DNA from: Trichomonas vaginalis G3
Taxonomy: Eukaryota; Parabasalia; Trichomonadida; Trichomonadidae
Direction of reading: 5' to 3'
DNA length: 64,000 nucleotides
Assembly (NCBI RefSeq): GCF_026262505.1
Contig: NW_026529243.1
Location: 1 to 64,000 of the forward strand
In this document: in pieces, positions 1 through 9,851 of the stretch
Position numbering within the stretch: position 1 is the stretch's first letter
Layout of the letters: the number at the start of each line of letters is the position of its first letter
Translations under genes and position numbers: made by a program
The notes under the pieces: generated by a model
The model's database searches: none
Seen by the model: the letters and a program-made list of their open reading frames with translations, nothing else
Told to the model about the DNA's origin: nothing

Positions 1-1610
1 GAGGTATAGTTCGAATACGAGTATAATATTTTTCCTGCCCAGTTGGCAAGTATCATTTAAAGTATACCTGAGATGCTAGTGAACATGATTAGAATTGACT
101 AGAGAGGGTCATCTCTAATTAGATTCATTATAATATATATATATATACTGCTTGTTGAGAGCCAAGTTTTTCTGTATATGAATCGCAGGACATCATAACT
201 TCCGGAAAGTTAGAGGTTCTAGATGTCTTTCGTGTTATTATCTAATACGTTGATGAGCAAGGTACTAGATTGCTGTTCTTAGAGATGGTCGTTGTACTGG
301 AGTACTGTTTACTACACAGCGTATACCGATTTCTATTGAAGTATATGCCCATGTTTGACGTTTGTATGAACTAAGTCAGAGAGTTCTTGAGATATACCTG
401 TCTGGTCATATCTCTATCATATGATCAGACGAGAGATACCACCGCTCCGACAGTGTAGAAAGAGTAATCCATTGCTGCCACCATATCCATTTCTATTGTC
501 CTGAAGTGTACAATTGGCAGCGAAAGGGGTCGTTTGTATTATCAAATGTCGTCGGTTACCTACGTATATTTAGAAAATTGAGTCTAGATCCAATAGAAAA
601 GTGTTATTATTCGCAAGAGACCTGTCGCTAAGAATATCTTACCTTGTGTTTATCTTCAAGAACATATCCAAACCTTCTGAAACATATCGATTTACCGATC
701 TAAGATCATATCATGAACAGCTATGTTTAATATTCGTATAAGCGTCCTACGGGAACTATTTCTTGAGCCTATGTCTCACAATGACATATTTGTCGCATTC
801 GTGATTGTTGGTTCAAAAACTCTATGTGCGAGAAAACTCATTTCGTGCATTCCATCAGATCGCCCAATAAACATGAATTGTGGCGTGCATATTTTTTGAC
901 GTCGCGCGTTTACATCTTAATACTATATGAGATAATAAAACCAATATATGATTATATGTTGGATTTATATGTTCAAATATGAGAACCCTATCGTGGAAAC
1001 CAAAGCTATTTAAACACTTTTCTCCTGAGACTCGAAGTGTTGTTAATACTCTTCCTTTTTTTGCCACCTTTCGATAAGACACTGTGCTATGAAGATATGT
1101 TGCATGAATCATTATGTATTTATGTTTCAGTCTTATGTATGTAGACCTATCAACTTTTCGATAAGGTCCACTTGGATGTTGCCTTTTGTGTTCTGGTCTG
1201 CAACCGATCTCAAAGTATAGCTCTATATCGATAACCGACACACGTAACGTTTGTCAATAGTTTGTATGATGAAGCTCTTACGTCGATAATATAGTGTTGA
1301 CGATCAATCCTAGTTCCTGAAGTGGCATAGGTGTACAAGCGTCTCTAGAGAAAAACAGAGCTGAATCCCATCATAGAGGGAATGTGAATAGCGTCCCATT
1401 TCACCCTAAATATAATATGATTTATTGTTTTGTACAAGCCTTCTGGTGATTGCGCTTCCTGGTGACACAAGATATTACTCTTAAATCATATTATGTAGAT
1501 GGCGCAAAGGCTATTATAGCTCCATATCATTGTCACTATGTCTTGCTGTCGTTTGAGTCTTTTCGCTCCTTCAAGTATTAGGTGCATAATTAGTTTTGTC
1601 CCAATTGGAA
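1..1610 (-). pseudogene. Noisy homologue of the P2 capsid-to-large-protein junction
   Basis: Short islands align in order with P2 58,385-59,512: for example TTGGCAAGTATC near 50 and GAACTAAGTCAGAG near 368. The segment therefore corresponds to the start of the capsid gene and the C-terminal part of the large protein, both on minus. It is longer than its P2 counterpart and dense with small differences, while similarity becomes high abruptly at about 1,611. It is a heavily degraded fossil or a poorly corrected contig end. No coding frame here deserves a call. Confidence 0.6.
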
Positions 1611-4416
1611 CATGTTTTTCAATACTAACATTTCATTTGGTACTGTCCATTTGAGTTTTCTTAAATATTCATCCCTTCTCGTTCATTGTCTGCAAAGTAA
1701 GTTTTTATGACATTTTGTAAACTTTCGTTTGCAAGGTCATGTACAATGGGTTCCTCTCCTTCTTCCCTCCCTAACTTTCTTTCTAAACTCTTACCAAATA
1801 TACCATCTCTATGGTTCTGTGTGTTTCTTTGAGATAAATGTTCTAGAACGTCAGTGTTATATTTCCATCAGCCATGTTCATTTCATACTGGTCCAAAATA
1901 TCTGCATTCTTTCATATCTTTCAATGGCATTAAAGCCGCGCTGAAAATACCAGCTATATCTGGTTTCACCATTCACTTCCATTAGCGTCTACAACTTCTT
2001 GGAATTGTTGGTTGTAAGTTTATGAACCACCTATCCGGTTAGCTTTATGACCCCATTCATTGTAGTTCCATCGTCTGCAGAAACAAAAGTAGGTTTGTTT
2101 CCATCTTGGTTGGTTCTGAATGACTTTAACACATGTTTCATTCTATATGTTTTCTTGAAATTTAACCTTTTATCTTCACCGATGTTCATCGAAGATTGAA
2201 CGTTAATGCTCGTAAGTAAAAAGGGTTGTTGTATTTGTGTACATTTTTTTTCAGTTCTTCCATTCTATGCTGAATATTTTCATCTGGTGCTGGGTCTTTT
2301 GTATGTCGGCAAACATTTTTCGATATTCTTTACTATGTCAGCCGAATTTTTTTTTAGAATCTTGGAATATTCATATTCTCCGCATACCTTGTTGAGGGTC
2401 AAGATTTTTCGGCTGTTCCAAATCTTCATCTAGTTCTGTGAATGTAGTTTCAAAGGAGTGACTTGTTCGTTTCCTTCAGGGCTCTTCTAGCTGTTGTTGC
2501 TGAAACTATTTCTTCCATGTCTGGTTGTATCTGAACTATTTCTTCCTGTGGAGTTTCTTGTACCTCTCTGCTGGCATTTCATATATTCCGAGACCGTTTT
2601 CAACAATTTCCCTATCTACGTCATCCGCATTCATAAGCTTTTGTTCTTTCGTTCCGTCTCTATTTTTTACGCGTTTCATGACGAAAGTTGAATTGTCATT
2701 TAGCTCTGACATCAAATATCTCGGAGTAAATTCATCCATGTCATTTGATGATATGCTATTAAATCATATCCCTTAGCGAGCTTGTATTTTCCAGGTTTGA
2801 GATTATATCCGTTTTGGTGCTGAGCCATAAAGCTAAATAGGTTCGGGTCAGTATTTCCACATCCTTTTTTTATTTTTTTTTTTTGTTTTTTTTCTTTTTT
2901 TTTGAATTGTTTTTTTTTTGTTGAACTTGAACTTTCCAATAGCTTCTTTATATCTGTCACTAAAGTCAACAGTATCTGGGAAACCACACTCTTCTTTAAG
3001 CATTTTTAAGAATTCTTGGTTTCCTTGTTCTCTACTTCTTTTATGTCCTTGCTCTGTTTGTGGTTGTTGTGTGCAGGGTTTTGAACTGTTGGTTGTGTGC
3101 TGGTTGTTGTGTTGGTTGTTGTTGTTGTGTGGTGTTGTGCTGGTTGTTGTGGGTTGGTGTCATGCCTGTGTCTGTGTCCATGTGACGATGTAAATGTTTT
3201 AGGTAGTCCTGGTGCAGGTGCTTCTCTTGGAGGGTTTGGTGGTATATAAGTTCCACCAGCTGGCACATATGTTCCATCTGCAGCGTAATGTCCTACCTGA
3301 CTTTTCGTTTTAAGAAAGCATTTACTAGGTCTGTTTTGGTCTGTTGTAACTCTTTTTCTTGACTTTCACAACAGTTGCTCTAACGGCGTCATAGGCACTT
3401 TGAACTGCCTGTCTCGTTGCTGCATCTGTTATTTTCGTCATATTTTGTGCTACTTCTTTTAACTCTTTGTCGAAACCTTCAGACTTCAGTTTCTTTCCAG
3501 ATGAGAAGTCGTTCACTTGTTTCACCTTACTATGAAGAGCTTCGAAGGCGTTCTTAAAGTCAGCATTTGTTAAAGCTTCATTTGAACTGTCTTCATCCGC
3601 TTGTATTTTTGTCCTTATTGACCCTATAAGTTGGGCTGCTTTAGCGTTGGCTTGGGCATCTAACCAGTCATTGTTAGCTTTTATATATTCTGCGCTTTTC
3701 ATTGCCTTTTGCATGGCTGCGTCGTTATTTTTACTTTCTTGTGCTAAGTTTTCATACTGTACGGTTTGGTTTTGCAACTGTAAAAGTTTTTCTGCCTTTA
3801 CATTTGCTTCAACTTCTTTTTTATACTCATCGCTATCCATATATGTCTTCAGGGCTTTTTGTTTTATCTCTTCATCTTTCAGTACTTTATATTGAGTAGT
3901 ATGGTTTTTCAAATTTATGACATCTTGTTCCATTTTTGCTACTTCTGCTGCTTTTTCTGACACTTTTTTCGCATATTCCTCTGTACTTAGTTCTTTCAGT
4001 TGTTCTTCTTTCTTCTTTTTCTCTACGTTTAACTCATTGAGTTTCTTTGTGTGTCTGTCATATTCTAGTTTCTTTTCGTTTTCACTTATTTGCTTCTGTA
4101 TGTCTATGTTTGACTTTTTGACATCTGTTATTTGATTTTTGAGTGAACTCAAATTCATTTGACTTTGAGGGTTATAGGCTGTTCCGTCTGCAGCTCCACC
4201 ATAGCCTGCCATTTTCGCTAAAAGTGCCGCTCTTAAACCTCCACTCTGTGCACCAACAACTCGGTTTAAAAGCATAGGATTGCTTGACATTTGTTGCAAC
4301 ATAGTGGGGTCATTCAGCATTTGTTGTTGCAACTGTTGTTGTGGTGTCAGTTTTACTATTGGATGTTTCAATGCTCTCTTCCTCTTACGTATATTCTTAC
4401 GTAGCTTACGTGGCAT
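1611..4416 (-). pseudogene. Large coiled-coil virion-associated protein, P0 copy (fossil)
   Basis: The minus strand from 4,416 encodes the same start as P1 (35,654) and P2 (62,267): a basic N-terminus rich in K and R, then a Gln-rich NDPTMLQQM/NPMLLNRV stretch faintly like STI1/ubiquilin repeats, then about 200 residues of Lys/Glu-rich coiled coil, then a Pro/Gln/His-rich linker and a less ordered C-terminal region. An open segment of 363 residues covers the N-terminal half (3,325-4,416). Downstream similarity to P2 continues to about 1,611. Function is unknown; conservation in three elements and proximity to the capsid gene in P2 suggest a structural or DNA-associated role. It is broken with several breaks. 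Confidence 0.7.
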
Positions 4417-4887
4417 TTTAAGTGAAGTTAAAAAGCGGTTTTTGACAGATGTTTATATGACACTTTTTGTTCAGCACAAAAAACTACTCGGTCAAAGTGT
4501 TGTCAGTTTTGTAAAATAACCGTCCTATCTCATTCTATAAGGGGAAAAGGCTTCTCAAAGTATACTTCCTTGGAACGCCTGTAACTTTTCCTGTAGCGAC
4601 GATAGACCCTTACTTGTCCGGACAAAGTTATACTATTTTGAGTGCTCTACAAAAAAGTCAACGGCGACGACTCTCAAAAACCGTTGTGTAAAAAGTTTTA
4701 CCGTTGGACAAAAAAGTATATATAGAAAACAAAAAACGTTTATAGTTCATTCAATATTTGAGATGGAACGGTTTGCCAACGGTAACTATTAAATAAAATA
4801 AAAAAATAGAGGGGGTTACCGTTGACGAAAACGGTTTATTTTAAACTTTTCTATGAGTAGTCCGAAAAAACAGTTCATTTTTGTCTA
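4417..4887. promoter_or_regulatory. Divergent intergenic region with shared subterminal block
   Basis: This region separates the large protein (minus) from the nucleoplasmin-like gene (plus). Positions about 4,555-4,680 closely match the inner part of the P1 right terminal repeat (35,873-35,995), including the GTCCGGACAAAG segment. The rest is AT-rich and holds several CCGTTG/CAACGG motifs. No gene is seen. Confidence 0.6.
4875..4881 (+). promoter_or_regulatory. Inr-like element TCATTTT
   Basis: TCATTTT lies with its A 11 bases before the ATG at 4,888. Trichomonad protein genes are known to use an initiator of the form TCA+1YTWY a few to about 20 bases upstream of the start codon. The genes of P1 and P2 instead have a TTTTTAT-rich box and no such motif, so this promoter looks host-like. 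The motif is short and could occur by chance. Confidence 0.4.
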
Positions 4888-5307
4888 ATGGAAGACCACA
4901 GTAGTAGCATGACTGACAATTCTTTACAAAAGCTCTTTAAAGGTCAAACACTTATATCTTCATACTTTACTAGTATGTCCAAAGAGGTTACACAGGTTTC
5001 AGTCCAATCAGACTCCAATCAGACACAAATTGAAGCTCAAATTCAACCAAAAGAAACTGCCGAAGTCGAACAAACTACAGAAGCTCAAGTTGTTTCAGTC
5101 CAATCAGACTCCAATCAGACACAAATTGAAGCTCAAATTCAACCAAAAGAAACTGCCGAAGTCGAACAAACTACAGAAGCTCAAGTTGTTTCAGTCCAAT
5201 CAGACTCCAATCAGACACAAATTGAAGCTCAAAGTTCAACTAAAAACTTACACTCCTACAGAACCAGAAGGTGTCTTCTCATTCTCAACAACAGAAGCAA
5301 GATATAG
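4888..5307 (+). pseudogene. N-terminal frame with PIP-box-like motif and 32-aa repeats
   Basis: This open frame of 139 residues begins at an ATG. Residues 20-27 read QTLISSYF, which fits the PCNA-interacting (PIP) consensus Q-x-x-[ILM]-x-x-[FY]-[FY]. After it come 32-residue repeats rich in Gln, Glu, Thr and Ser, encoded by a 96-bp tandem repeat. A second open frame (5,030-6,034), with a nucleoplasmin-like domain, overlaps it. I treat the locus as part of the fossil element and leave the two frames as separate parts. PCNA binding is inferred only from the motif. Confidence 0.5.
4996..5232 (+). repeat. 96-bp tandem repeat inside the P0 accessory gene
   Basis: The string GTTTCAGTCC recurs at about 4,996, 5,092 and 5,188, giving a 96-bp period and about 2.5 near-identical copies. 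The period is a multiple of three, so copy-number change keeps the frame. It encodes a disordered Gln/Glu/Thr-rich linker. Confidence 0.85.
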
Positions 5308-6034
5308 AAGACTCATTGCAGATTATCCAAACAATTTGTCCTTAACAGACAACAATGACTATGATAGATATTTCAAAAGTATAATAAAACCAGTCGAAAC
5401 ATTAGAAAACAAAGTTCAAAACCCGACAGTAATGGTTGACTTTTTCTTGTCGAATTTGCCTTATGTTTCAACTATGATATCTCTTCAAGCAATTGACGAA
5501 TTCATTCTTTGCTGTGAACCAAACTTAAGAGAACAGCTATATGAAACACTCAAAGACTTTCGCCCTTATCCTTTAACTTACAATTGGAAAGAAGATGAAA
5601 ACAAACACGGTTCTTTCTCCTGGAATCTTTCCATTGTTGCTCCAGCTGGTGTAGCTGCACATCCATTCGAAATATATCCAAAATTGCATTACGAAAACAA
5701 TATGCATATTATCACAACAGCCGCTTTAGATATTCCTGAACGGATACCAGATGGAGAAGAAGTTTCAATAATATCTGTTCAAGCAAACCGAGTTGCAATG
5801 CCACTTACAGTATGCAATTTCACTCACTCAAGCAGACAATTCTATCAAAATCTTGAGTTCGTTTTTACTGGCACAGCCAAAATGCTTCTCAAAAAACCAG
5901 AACAAACCAAAATAACCATCTTCTTATCTGGTTATTGTGAAGATGAAGACAATTCGGACGAAGAAGAAGAAGAGGAGGAAACAAGCGAAGACTCAGACGA
6001 TATCCAGTTCATTTCCATCCGTAAAAAACATTAA
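5030..6034 (+). CDS. Nucleoplasmin-like histone chaperone domain with acidic tail (in P0)
   Basis: This open frame of 334 residues starts within the repeat; the first ~80 residues are the repeat read in another phase and are probably not protein. The rest has the hallmarks of the nucleoplasmin/FKBP-nucleoplasmin domain: FSWNLSIVAP near the start (compare F-x-W/G-x-x-L-x-P), then MHIITTAALD, GEEVSIISVQAN, a cysteine-containing PLTVCNF strand, FYQNLEFVFTG (compare Q-x-L-D-L-x-F), and finally TIFLSGYCEDED running into a DEEEEEEE acidic tract. In the known family this domain forms a beta-sandwich pentamer that binds histones, helped by the acidic tract. A histone-binding role here is inference. 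The gene is not found in P1 or P2, so it was probably captured from a host. Confidence 0.6.
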   Translation: MKLKFNQKKLPKSNKLQKLKLFQSNQTPIRHKLKLKFNQKKLPKSNKLQKLKLFQSNQTPIRHKLKLKVQLKTYTPTEPEGVFSFSTTEARYRRLIADYPNNLSLTDNNDYDRYFKSIIKPVETLENKVQNPTVMVDFFLSNLPYVSTMISLQAIDEFILCCEPNLREQLYETLKDFRPYPLTYNWKEDENKHGSFSWNLSIVAPAGVAAHPFEIYPKLHYENNMHIITTAALDIPERIPDGEEVSIISVQANRVAMPLTVCNFTHSSRQFYQNLEFVFTGTAKMLLKKPEQTKITIFLSGYCEDEDNSDEEEEEEETSEDSDDIQFISIRKKH

Positions 6035-6067
6035 AGCAAACATTTCAGAATAAAAACCTCATTTTAT

Positions 6068-6117
6068 ACTAAACATCTTCGGGGCTAGAGGGCACGAAGT
6101 GCCTGGAAGCCCCAATA

Positions 6118-6148
<31 letters not shown>
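6068..6148 (+). repeat. Right terminal repeat of P0 with hairpin and T-tract
   Basis: TACTAAACATCTTC is followed by an imperfect hairpin centred on GGCACGAAGTGCC, then AAGCCCC and a T-tract of about 29. The same block ends P1 and P2. The tract passes directly into the AT satellite. Confidence 0.85.
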
Positions 6149-6151
<3 letters not shown>

Positions 6152-6603
6152 TATGTATATATTTATATATGTATATATTTATATATGTATATATTTATAT
6201 ATGTATATATTTATATATGTATATATTTATATATGTATATATTTATATATGTATATATTTATATATGTATATATTTATATATGTATATATTTATATATGT
6301 ATATATTTATATATGTATATATTTATATATGTATATATTTATATATGTATATATTTATATATGTATATATTTATATATGTATATATTTATATATGTATAT
6401 ATTTATATATGTATATATTTATATATGTATATATTTATATATGTATATATTTATATATGTATATATTATATATGTATATATTTATATGTATATATTTATA
6501 TATGTATATATTTATATATGTATATATTTATATATGTATATATTTATATATGTATATATTTATATATGTATATATTTATATATGTATATATTTATATATG
6601 TAT
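6149..6603. repeat. 16-bp AT satellite, first block
   Basis: Tandem copies of ATATATTTATATATGT, nearly perfect for about 455 bp. It is open in several frames only because it has no stop in some phases; the Tyr/Ile/Met proteins it would encode are not credible. It continues at 7,856 after an inserted transposon. Confidence 0.95.
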
Positions 6604-7855
6604 TGTTGTAAACAGAAATTCATCAAAAGTGACACCTCAGAAAAGCTAAACTATTGAATTTTTGGAACTTTTGATAGAGCACGTTTTTAAATATTAATTA
6701 AAGTAAATATATATTTTGTAAAGATTCTTTTTAATAAAAAAATAAAATTTTGAAGAAGAACACAAAATCTTCTGAAAAATAATATCACATAAACTCATAA
6801 TATTTTCTAATATATAACTATTTTATATAAAAATCAAATTCAATGATCTTAAAAGCGAAGGATAAACCTCAAAATTTACGAATATAATGAGTGGGAATAT
6901 AATGCTTATCTATCATAAAACCATATGAAATATCAATTTTTGCTTTACGCCTAATTTTTGACGACAATTAGCAAAAATGTTAAATGTTAACACTCAGTCC
7001 ATTTGAATATGAAAAATAAAATTGACTTTGATTAAATGTTTTTATTTATCATGCAATTCTTCTTGCGACCAAAGATTTGAATAAAATTTCAAAAAAAAAA
7101 GATAGCTTAAAAAATAATATACGGTAGGAGAGAGGGTCAAAGTTGCTATTTGTCACTTTTCCACAAGAATATAATGGGGAAAAAATATAAAACCAAAAAT
7201 AATTGTTATAATTTAAATGAAGAAGTAATTTAAAACGATTTTATTTATGATCAAATTTTATATATTTTTTTTGGATCAAATCCATTTTAATAGAATTTAT
7301 ATACTATTCATCTATTAGTAAACACTACCGTATATTATTTTTTAAGCTATCTTATTTTTTGAACTTTTATTCAAATCTTTGGTCGCAAGAAGAATTGCAT
7401 GATAAATAAAAACATTTAATCAAAGTCAATTTTATTTTTCATATTCAAATGGACTGAGTGTTAACATTTAACATTTTTGCTAATTGTCGTCAAAAATTAG
7501 GCGTAAAGCAAAAATTAATATTTCATATGGTTTTATGATAGATAAGCATTATATTCCCACTCATTATATTCGTAAATTTTGAGGTTTATCCTTCGCTTTT
7601 AAGATCATTGAATTTGATTTTTATATAAAATAGTTATATATTAGAAAATATTATGAGTTTATGTGATATTATTTTCAGAAGATTTCATTCTATATGCCTA
7701 TGAAAAAGTACTCTCAAAACTAACTTTTTCCTAATTATAAAAAACTAGAATATTGTATTAGGCTTAGTATTATTTCATTTTTCTCATTCAATTTAGAATT
7801 TACAAATGTCAAAAAATTGAGAGCTGTTACTTTTGATGAATTTCTGTTTATTACA
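6604..7855. mobile_element. Family Y non-autonomous foldback-like transposon, copy 1
   Basis: The ends are inverted repeats: TGTTGTAAACAGAAATTCAT on the left and the complement of TGTAATAAACAGAAATTCAT on the right, continuing for about 30 bp. Inside the differing subterminal pieces, long arms of about 400 bp are inverted copies of each other. It contains no transposase. It sits inside the AT satellite, with ATATATGTAT repeated at both junctions (up to 10 bp; the exact length is blurred by the satellite). Near-identity to copies 2 and 3 indicates recent activity. Confidence 0.85.
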
Positions 7856-8474
7856 ATATATGTATATATTTATATATGTAATATTTATATATGTATATAT
7901 TTATATATGTAATATATTTATATATGTATATATTTATATATTTATATATGTATATATTTATATATGTATATATTTATATATGTATATATTTATATATGTA
8001 TATATTTATATATGTATATATTTATATATGTATATATTTATATATGTATATATTTATATATGTATATATTTATATATGTATATATTTATATATTATATAT
8101 TTATATATGTATATTTATATATGTATATATTTATATATGTATATATTTATATATGTATATATTTATATATGTATATATTTATATATGTATATATTTATAT
8201 ATGTATATATTTATATATGTATATATTTATATATGTATATATTTATATATGTATATATTTATATATGTATATATTTATATATGTATATATTTATATATGT
8301 ATATATTTATATATGTATATATTTATATATGTATATATTTATATATGTATATATTTATATATGTATATATTTATATATGTATATATTTATATATGTATAT
8401 TATATATATGTATATATTTATATATGTATATATGTATATATGTATATATTTATATATGTATATATTTATATATT
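7856..8474. repeat. 16-bp AT satellite, second block
   Basis: The same unit as 6,149-6,603, with a few shortened and variant units (near 7,876, 7,910, 8,092 and 8,400). The two blocks were one array before the Y copy inserted. Confidence 0.95.
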
Positions 8475-8778
8475 TAAAAGACGGTGGTTCACCAACATGA
8501 TTATGAAAATGATGTCCATTTACAAATCTGTATTGATTAGATTTCATTTCAAAGGTAAAGTTAGCACTACAACTTCCCCATCTACAGTAATGTCTAATAA
8601 TTGTTACTCCATCTGAATTCAAATGCGAATCTTTCCGATAATTGCAGTTAGCACGCATCTCTGCTTGAACTCCATATTGAAGATAATGAATGAAATCAAT
8701 ATATTGTTTTGTATCAGCAAGGGTGCAGGAACGGATTGATTCATTTAAAAAATGAAAAAAGTGAGAATTGTAAATAAT
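8475..8778 (-). pseudogene. Fragment with WRKY-GCM1/FLYWCH-like zinc-finger domain
   Basis: Read on minus, an open stretch encodes about 95 residues. It includes IDFIHYLQYG, then YCRWGSC, then [13 protein letters not shown], an arrangement C-x4-C...H-x-H like FLYWCH/WRKY-GCM1 zinc clusters. Such domains sit at the N-terminus of many Mutator-like transposases and some host factors. The stretch stops at the edge of the AT satellite, so only this piece is present. Family assignment is tentative. Confidence 0.4.
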
Positions 8779-8850
8779 TAAGGTTAATATTGAATAAATA
8801 ATACATCAAACTAGTTTTAGAGTTGATAGTAAGAAGCGAAGAACAGTACC

Positions 8851-9560
8851 AGTAAGATACAGCAGTAGTAGCTGCTTCATGCTGCATTGAGTATTGTTGA
8901 ATAATTTGAAGTAGTGGTTTTTGAAATCAGCACCCCTATGAGAGCGCTGGCGACCGAAACACCACTAGTAAGATTGTGTATTAGAAACTGCTTCATGCTG
9001 TGTTGAGTAAGCTTCGATGTCTTTGTAGGATAGCTTTCTGAGAGCGAAACAAGATAGTGTTGAAAAAAAAATTTGAAAATCTGAGAGACTGTGCAAGAGC
9101 CAACGACCAAAACACTACAAGTAAGATACAGCAGTAGTAGCTGCTTCATGCTGCATTGAGTATTGTTGAATAATTTGAAGTAGTGGTTTTGAAATCAGCA
9201 CCCCTATGAGAGCGCTGGCGACCGAAACACCACTAGTAAGATTGTGATTAGAAACTGCTTCATGCTGTGTTGAGTAAGCTTCGATGTCTTTGTAGGATAG
9301 CTTTCTGAGAGCGAAACAAGATAGTGTTGAAAAAAAAATTTGAAAATCTGAGAGACTGTGCAAGAGCCAACGACCAAAACACTACAAGTAAGATACAGCA
9401 GTAGTAGCTGCTTCATGCTGCATTGAGTATTGTTGAATAATTTGAAGTAGTGGTTTTTGAAATCAGCACCCCTATGAGAGCGCTGGCGACCGAAACACCA
9501 CTAGTAAGATTGTGTATTAGAAACTGCTTCATGCTGTGTTGAGTAAGCTTCGATATCTTT
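8851..9560. repeat. ~268-bp tandem repeat with dimeric substructure
   Basis: AGTAAGATACAGCAG recurs at 8,851, 9,120 and 9,387 (periods 269 and 267), about 2.7 copies. Each unit holds two related halves, each with AGTAAGAT followed by CTGCTTCATGCTG. The periods are not multiples of three and frames shift between copies, so the overlapping minus-strand open frames are not coding. Confidence 0.85.
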
Positions 9561-9851
9561 ATCAGACCACCTTTAAATTAACCACTCACATTCTCACTGT
9601 GGTCCATCTAAAATTTGTAAACTTTATGACATAAAATTATATTATATGCAGGATCCCACCTATTACTTAATCTTTTTGGAATAAATGTTTTATAATATTT
9701 ATCGATTGATTGTAATTTTTGTATAAAAAAAGTTTTTATTTATATTAAAAATATATTCGGTTAATGATATTATCTTATAATTTGTAAATAAATCTAGTAA
9801 TAAAATAACTTTAATAGTTGGTGTCACTTTTTCGAAAATTCTGGTTTTTTC
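9561..9851. other. AT-rich spacer without recognised feature
   Basis: About 290 bp between the tandem repeat and Y copy 2. It ends with GTGTCACTTTTTC, which resembles the inner part of the TE2 terminal repeat (AAAAAGTGACAC on the other strand). Nothing else is recognisable. Confidence 0.5.

Larger units (their letters stand above)
1..6148. mobile_element. P0: right part of a Polinton/Maverick-like virus element (fossil)
   Basis: Seen: from about 1,611 to 4,416 the minus strand matches the large coiled-coil protein region of P2 (59,510-62,267). The right end (about 6,068-6,148) has the same hairpin-bearing terminal repeat and T-tract as the ends of P1 and P2. The left part lies outside the window. 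Between the large protein and the end it carries a gene absent from P1 and P2 (4,888-6,034). The element is broken, with many breaks. Close similarity to P2 over 1.6-4.4 kb suggests recent insertion. The flank beyond the T-tract is the AT satellite. Confidence 0.85.

Noticed and set aside
855-1241. 128-residue minus frame
   Set aside because: Lies in the noisy P2-like segment; does not match the P2 protein frame over its length.
6099-8616. Long open frames of Tyr/Ile/Met repeats in the AT satellite
   Set aside because: They are translations of a 16-bp microsatellite, open in several phases. No start context, no domain.
8877-9416. Repeated secreted-looking peptides on minus (LLLLYLTCSVLVVGSC)
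   Set aside because: The period (269/267) is not a multiple of three and frames change between units; likely non-coding repeat.
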